From Paraspadella gotoi (lineage: Eukaryota; Chaetognatha): a stretch of DNA of 64,000 bases. Position 1 is the stretch's first letter. Each line of letters opens with the position of its first letter. The notes below the pieces were generated by a model. The model saw nothing but the letters and a program-made list of their open reading frames with translations, did not search any database and had not been told where the DNA came from. This document shows, piece after piece, positions 61,901 to 64,000 of this stretch. The stretch spans positions 16,734,087-16,798,086 of the forward strand of contig CM119266.1 in the NCBI GenBank assembly GCA_051294375.1. The letters are read 5' to 3'. The position numbers and the translations under genes were made by a program.

Positions 61901-63219
61901 TTAGATTTTCGATCGTCATTTCCATGAGCATTCATTTTTTCATTTTGCCAGCCTTCCCGGGCCGCAGAGATTTTCTCGGCGTGGTCTTTGCTCTCATCAT
62001 CGAAACCTTTTTTGTTTCTAGGAACTGTTTCAGAACTAATGAATTCTTTAGTTCCAGCAATTTTGTCATCGGTTATTTTTGGGTCTTCAGACAATTGCTT
62101 ATGGCCATCAGACTTGTTGCCTTGATTCCAGCCAGGCACCATTTTTCCTCCCGGGGTCCTAGCTTGATAGTCTGTTGGATTTTGGGCGGAAAATAAATGA
62201 AAGTTGCTCTATTTATTTTGTTTTATTTATCTATTTTAACGAGTGCGCCATCTAATTTTTTATCGACATCGGCGTGACACTTGTTGGCTAAAGCAGAAAA
62301 GCAGCCCGTATAGCAAAAAGGAATCGTTTCTACTGCAACCGTCTAAACGTTTCTTCATCTTAGTTTTGTAATTACAAAGATAAAGATCTTTTAAAAATAA
62401 ATCACTACTCATTAACAAGAACTATGAAAAACTGACCTCTCTGCTCAATGCTTTCCCTGTTCGAGCTCAATCTGCGAGTCCCGATTGCGGTAGAGTCGTC
62501 GTCGCCCAGAGTTTCAAACTCCTCCGAGGAGAAGGCTCTGCTTATATTGCGACTTCGTCGGTCCAATTCATAATTGTTTTGGGCCTTCGTCCCCGATTTT
62601 ATCATCGTTTCGCCTCCTCGTCCGCTTTCTTCTTTTTTACCACTTCCGCCGCTGATTGCACTTACTCTTCCTCCTCCTCCTCCTCCTCCTCCTCCTCCAC
62701 CGACAGCCTTCGATGTTCTGGCACGGACCTTCCCCCAGGCGCACCGCTTCGCCACCCTTCTGTGCGCGCCGGCGCTTAACGGAAGAAATCTCCCGAGTTC
62801 GTCTCGTGGACGGGATTTCGCCAAGCGACTCAACCGCCTTCTTTTGGCCGCCATCAATTGCGCGGGGCTCGATTTACACCCTGACGGTTTCCTTGCGTTT
62901 CGCCTCGTTGGTTTTCCCAGAATCGTCGAATTTTAAAAAGGTCAAGCGCAAGAAATGCAAACTGTGAATTTAACTGCCAGTTGTGAATAATACAAATAAG
63001 TTGTCAAATATCATCGAGTTATGATAGAAGGTGTAACTACTACCAATTATGTTTTTTTTTATTAAAAGACGAATATTTTTTACTGCTTGGCCTATTTAAA
63101 ATCCCTCTCTCACCCTTAGCCTCATCAGAATCGCACTCCGAGGAAGTTTCCTCTGAACTCTCGTCTGACGATTCTGACGACGATTCGGACGACGAATCAC
63201 CGCAGTCATTTCTTTTCAT
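58958..63219 (-). CDS. Large Ser/Lys/Glu-rich, internally repeated disordered protein (with a frameshift)
   Basis: No family recognised. Minus-strand exons: 62,880-62,437 (first ATG 62,854) and 62,171-58,958. The donor is AGAG|GTCAGT, the acceptor CAACAG|AC, and phases match. A likely first exon, 63,219-63,114, encodes an ATG-initiated Ser/Glu/Asp stretch (SSSESSSESSDESSEE) with donor AAGG|GTGAGA. It fits in phase to an acceptor at 62,881, although that acceptor lacks a pyrimidine tract. The basic N-terminus (AKRRRLSRLAKSR) could be a nuclear signal, and an 11-Gly run follows. The large exon is hydrophilic and probably unstructured. It has 78-codon tandem repeats (60,250-60,960) with SDWDGIKTFDGAT and SLGSANEM, scattered copies of LNRDSIWL, and a 45-codon repeat at 59,250-59,520. 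One base is missing near 60,430, splitting the exon into frames of 587 and 477 codons. With the gap ignored the protein is about 1,210-1,254 aa. Confidence 0.7.
59250..59520 (-). repeat. Coding tandem repeat, 135 bp, two copies
   Basis: GCGTCTCCTCGATGCTTGGC occurs at 59,251 and 59,386. The repeated peptide includes LNRDSV and EEREPSIEETH. Confidence 0.92.
60235..60960 (-). repeat. Coding tandem repeat, 225-234 bp units, about four copies
   Basis: The plus-strand word TCTTGATGCC (or TCTTGATTCC) recurs at 60,477, 60,711 and 60,936. The copies are nearly identical over the whole unit. A fourth, partial unit at 60,250-60,430 carries a 9-base in-frame deletion plus the loss of one C. Confidence 0.93.
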
Positions 63220-64000
63220 TGAGCACCTCCTTCGGGCACAGAGGGCGCGCGTGCGATTGGCGCCCTCGCCGTGCCGTCGTGCACATCTCGGCGATTCGCC
63301 CGGGTCGCGCCCAGCGCCCGCGCATTTTAAGCGCGACGACAGGGTACTCTGTGAGGTCCGATAGTTGGAAAATGGAAAGTTATTTTTTAAACTTCCCTCC
63401 TAAGTTAAAATGAGAGAAGTAAAAAAATAACATTAAATAAATTTAAGCTTCCTATATTATTATAAAAATATCTTTACTTTTCTCTTTTATAAATTTGTTT
63501 ATTATTTTAGCTATAACTTTTTAAAAATTTTTTTATTAAACTCACCAGACCCCTTTTTATCGTGTGATGCATCATCGTCGCCAATCCATCGTCGATTTTC
63601 CTCACATGTCCATTGATTGGGTAAAGTGGCAAGAAAAGTTAAGGAAGGTCTTGAAACGTCAAGAGGATAAACAACTTGAAAACTAATAACAGTAAAGTAC
63701 TATTCAAGTAAATTATTTATTTACCGAATTTTACTACTAAATATTATTAAAACTAGAACTAACACTTTACCCAATCCTGGATCGGAATGTCCCAAAAAGT
63801 AAAAGATTCTAAGCACTGAAGTCTAAACTTAAATCTAGCTCTAAAGGCTCATTTTAACGTTCCTCAAGTGGCTAATTAAATCAATAATTTATTTCTCTCG
63901 TTTTTACTTCTTAAAGAAAATCAATAAACATGGAGTAAAAATTTTCGAGAACCAAAAGTCTACTATGCCGGTAAAGTTTAAAATTAATCACTTTGACCTT
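63220..64000. other. Upstream flank of the disordered-repeat gene
   Basis: GC- and CpG-rich to about 63,360, consistent with a promoter region of the minus-strand gene, then AT-rich. No further gene recognised. Confidence 0.45.

Overview
The window is nuclear DNA from an animal, most likely an invertebrate. The evidence is split genes with GT-AG introns (one GC-AG), AATAAA-type polyadenylation signals, and metazoan families: an SLC1 excitatory amino-acid transporter, neudesin, a Ly6/three-finger membrane protein and tandem C2H2 zinc-finger genes. The species cannot be named from sequence. The DNA is AT-rich between genes and unusually full of (GA)n/(CT)n tracts, with three short N gaps. Several near-identical duplicated segments differ mainly by one-base indels, so some indels, frameshifts and stops may be assembly error.

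Layout. 1-18,300: no convincing gene. It holds a 3.3 kb tandem duplication (2,989-6,300 and 6,315-9,620), GA/CT microsatellites, two GC-rich CCCCTGGGG clusters flanking an AT-rich stretch with a minisatellite, and a 21-bp tandem repeat. 18,361-26,253: a tandem zinc-finger locus. It has a three-exon gene (715 aa, reconstructed here), a broken or unresolved continuation, and an 855-aa single-exon paralogue. All share an unusual module of two C2H2 fingers joined by a KRW-type linker and followed by an FxxWFE motif. 29,723-31,179 (minus): a two-exon neudesin gene ending in KEEL. 31,200-44,480: repeats only, including a second tandem duplication of 1.26 kb. 44,481-45,132: a two-exon Ly6-like single-pass membrane protein. 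45,200-52,200: AT-rich, with tRNA-like SINE candidates. 52,246-58,256: a nine-exon glutamate transporter (535 aa) with intact substrate and ion motifs. 58,958-63,219 (minus): a long, disordered, internally repeated protein of unknown function (about 1,210-1,254 aa), carrying a one-base frameshift in one of its repeats.

The genes do not form a pathway. The zinc-finger locus is a local family expansion, and the transporter and the disordered-protein gene are convergent neighbours about 700 bp apart. The most novel-looking element is the paired-finger/WFE module with its common C-terminal CCHC/C2H2-like block. The repeat-built disordered protein comes second.
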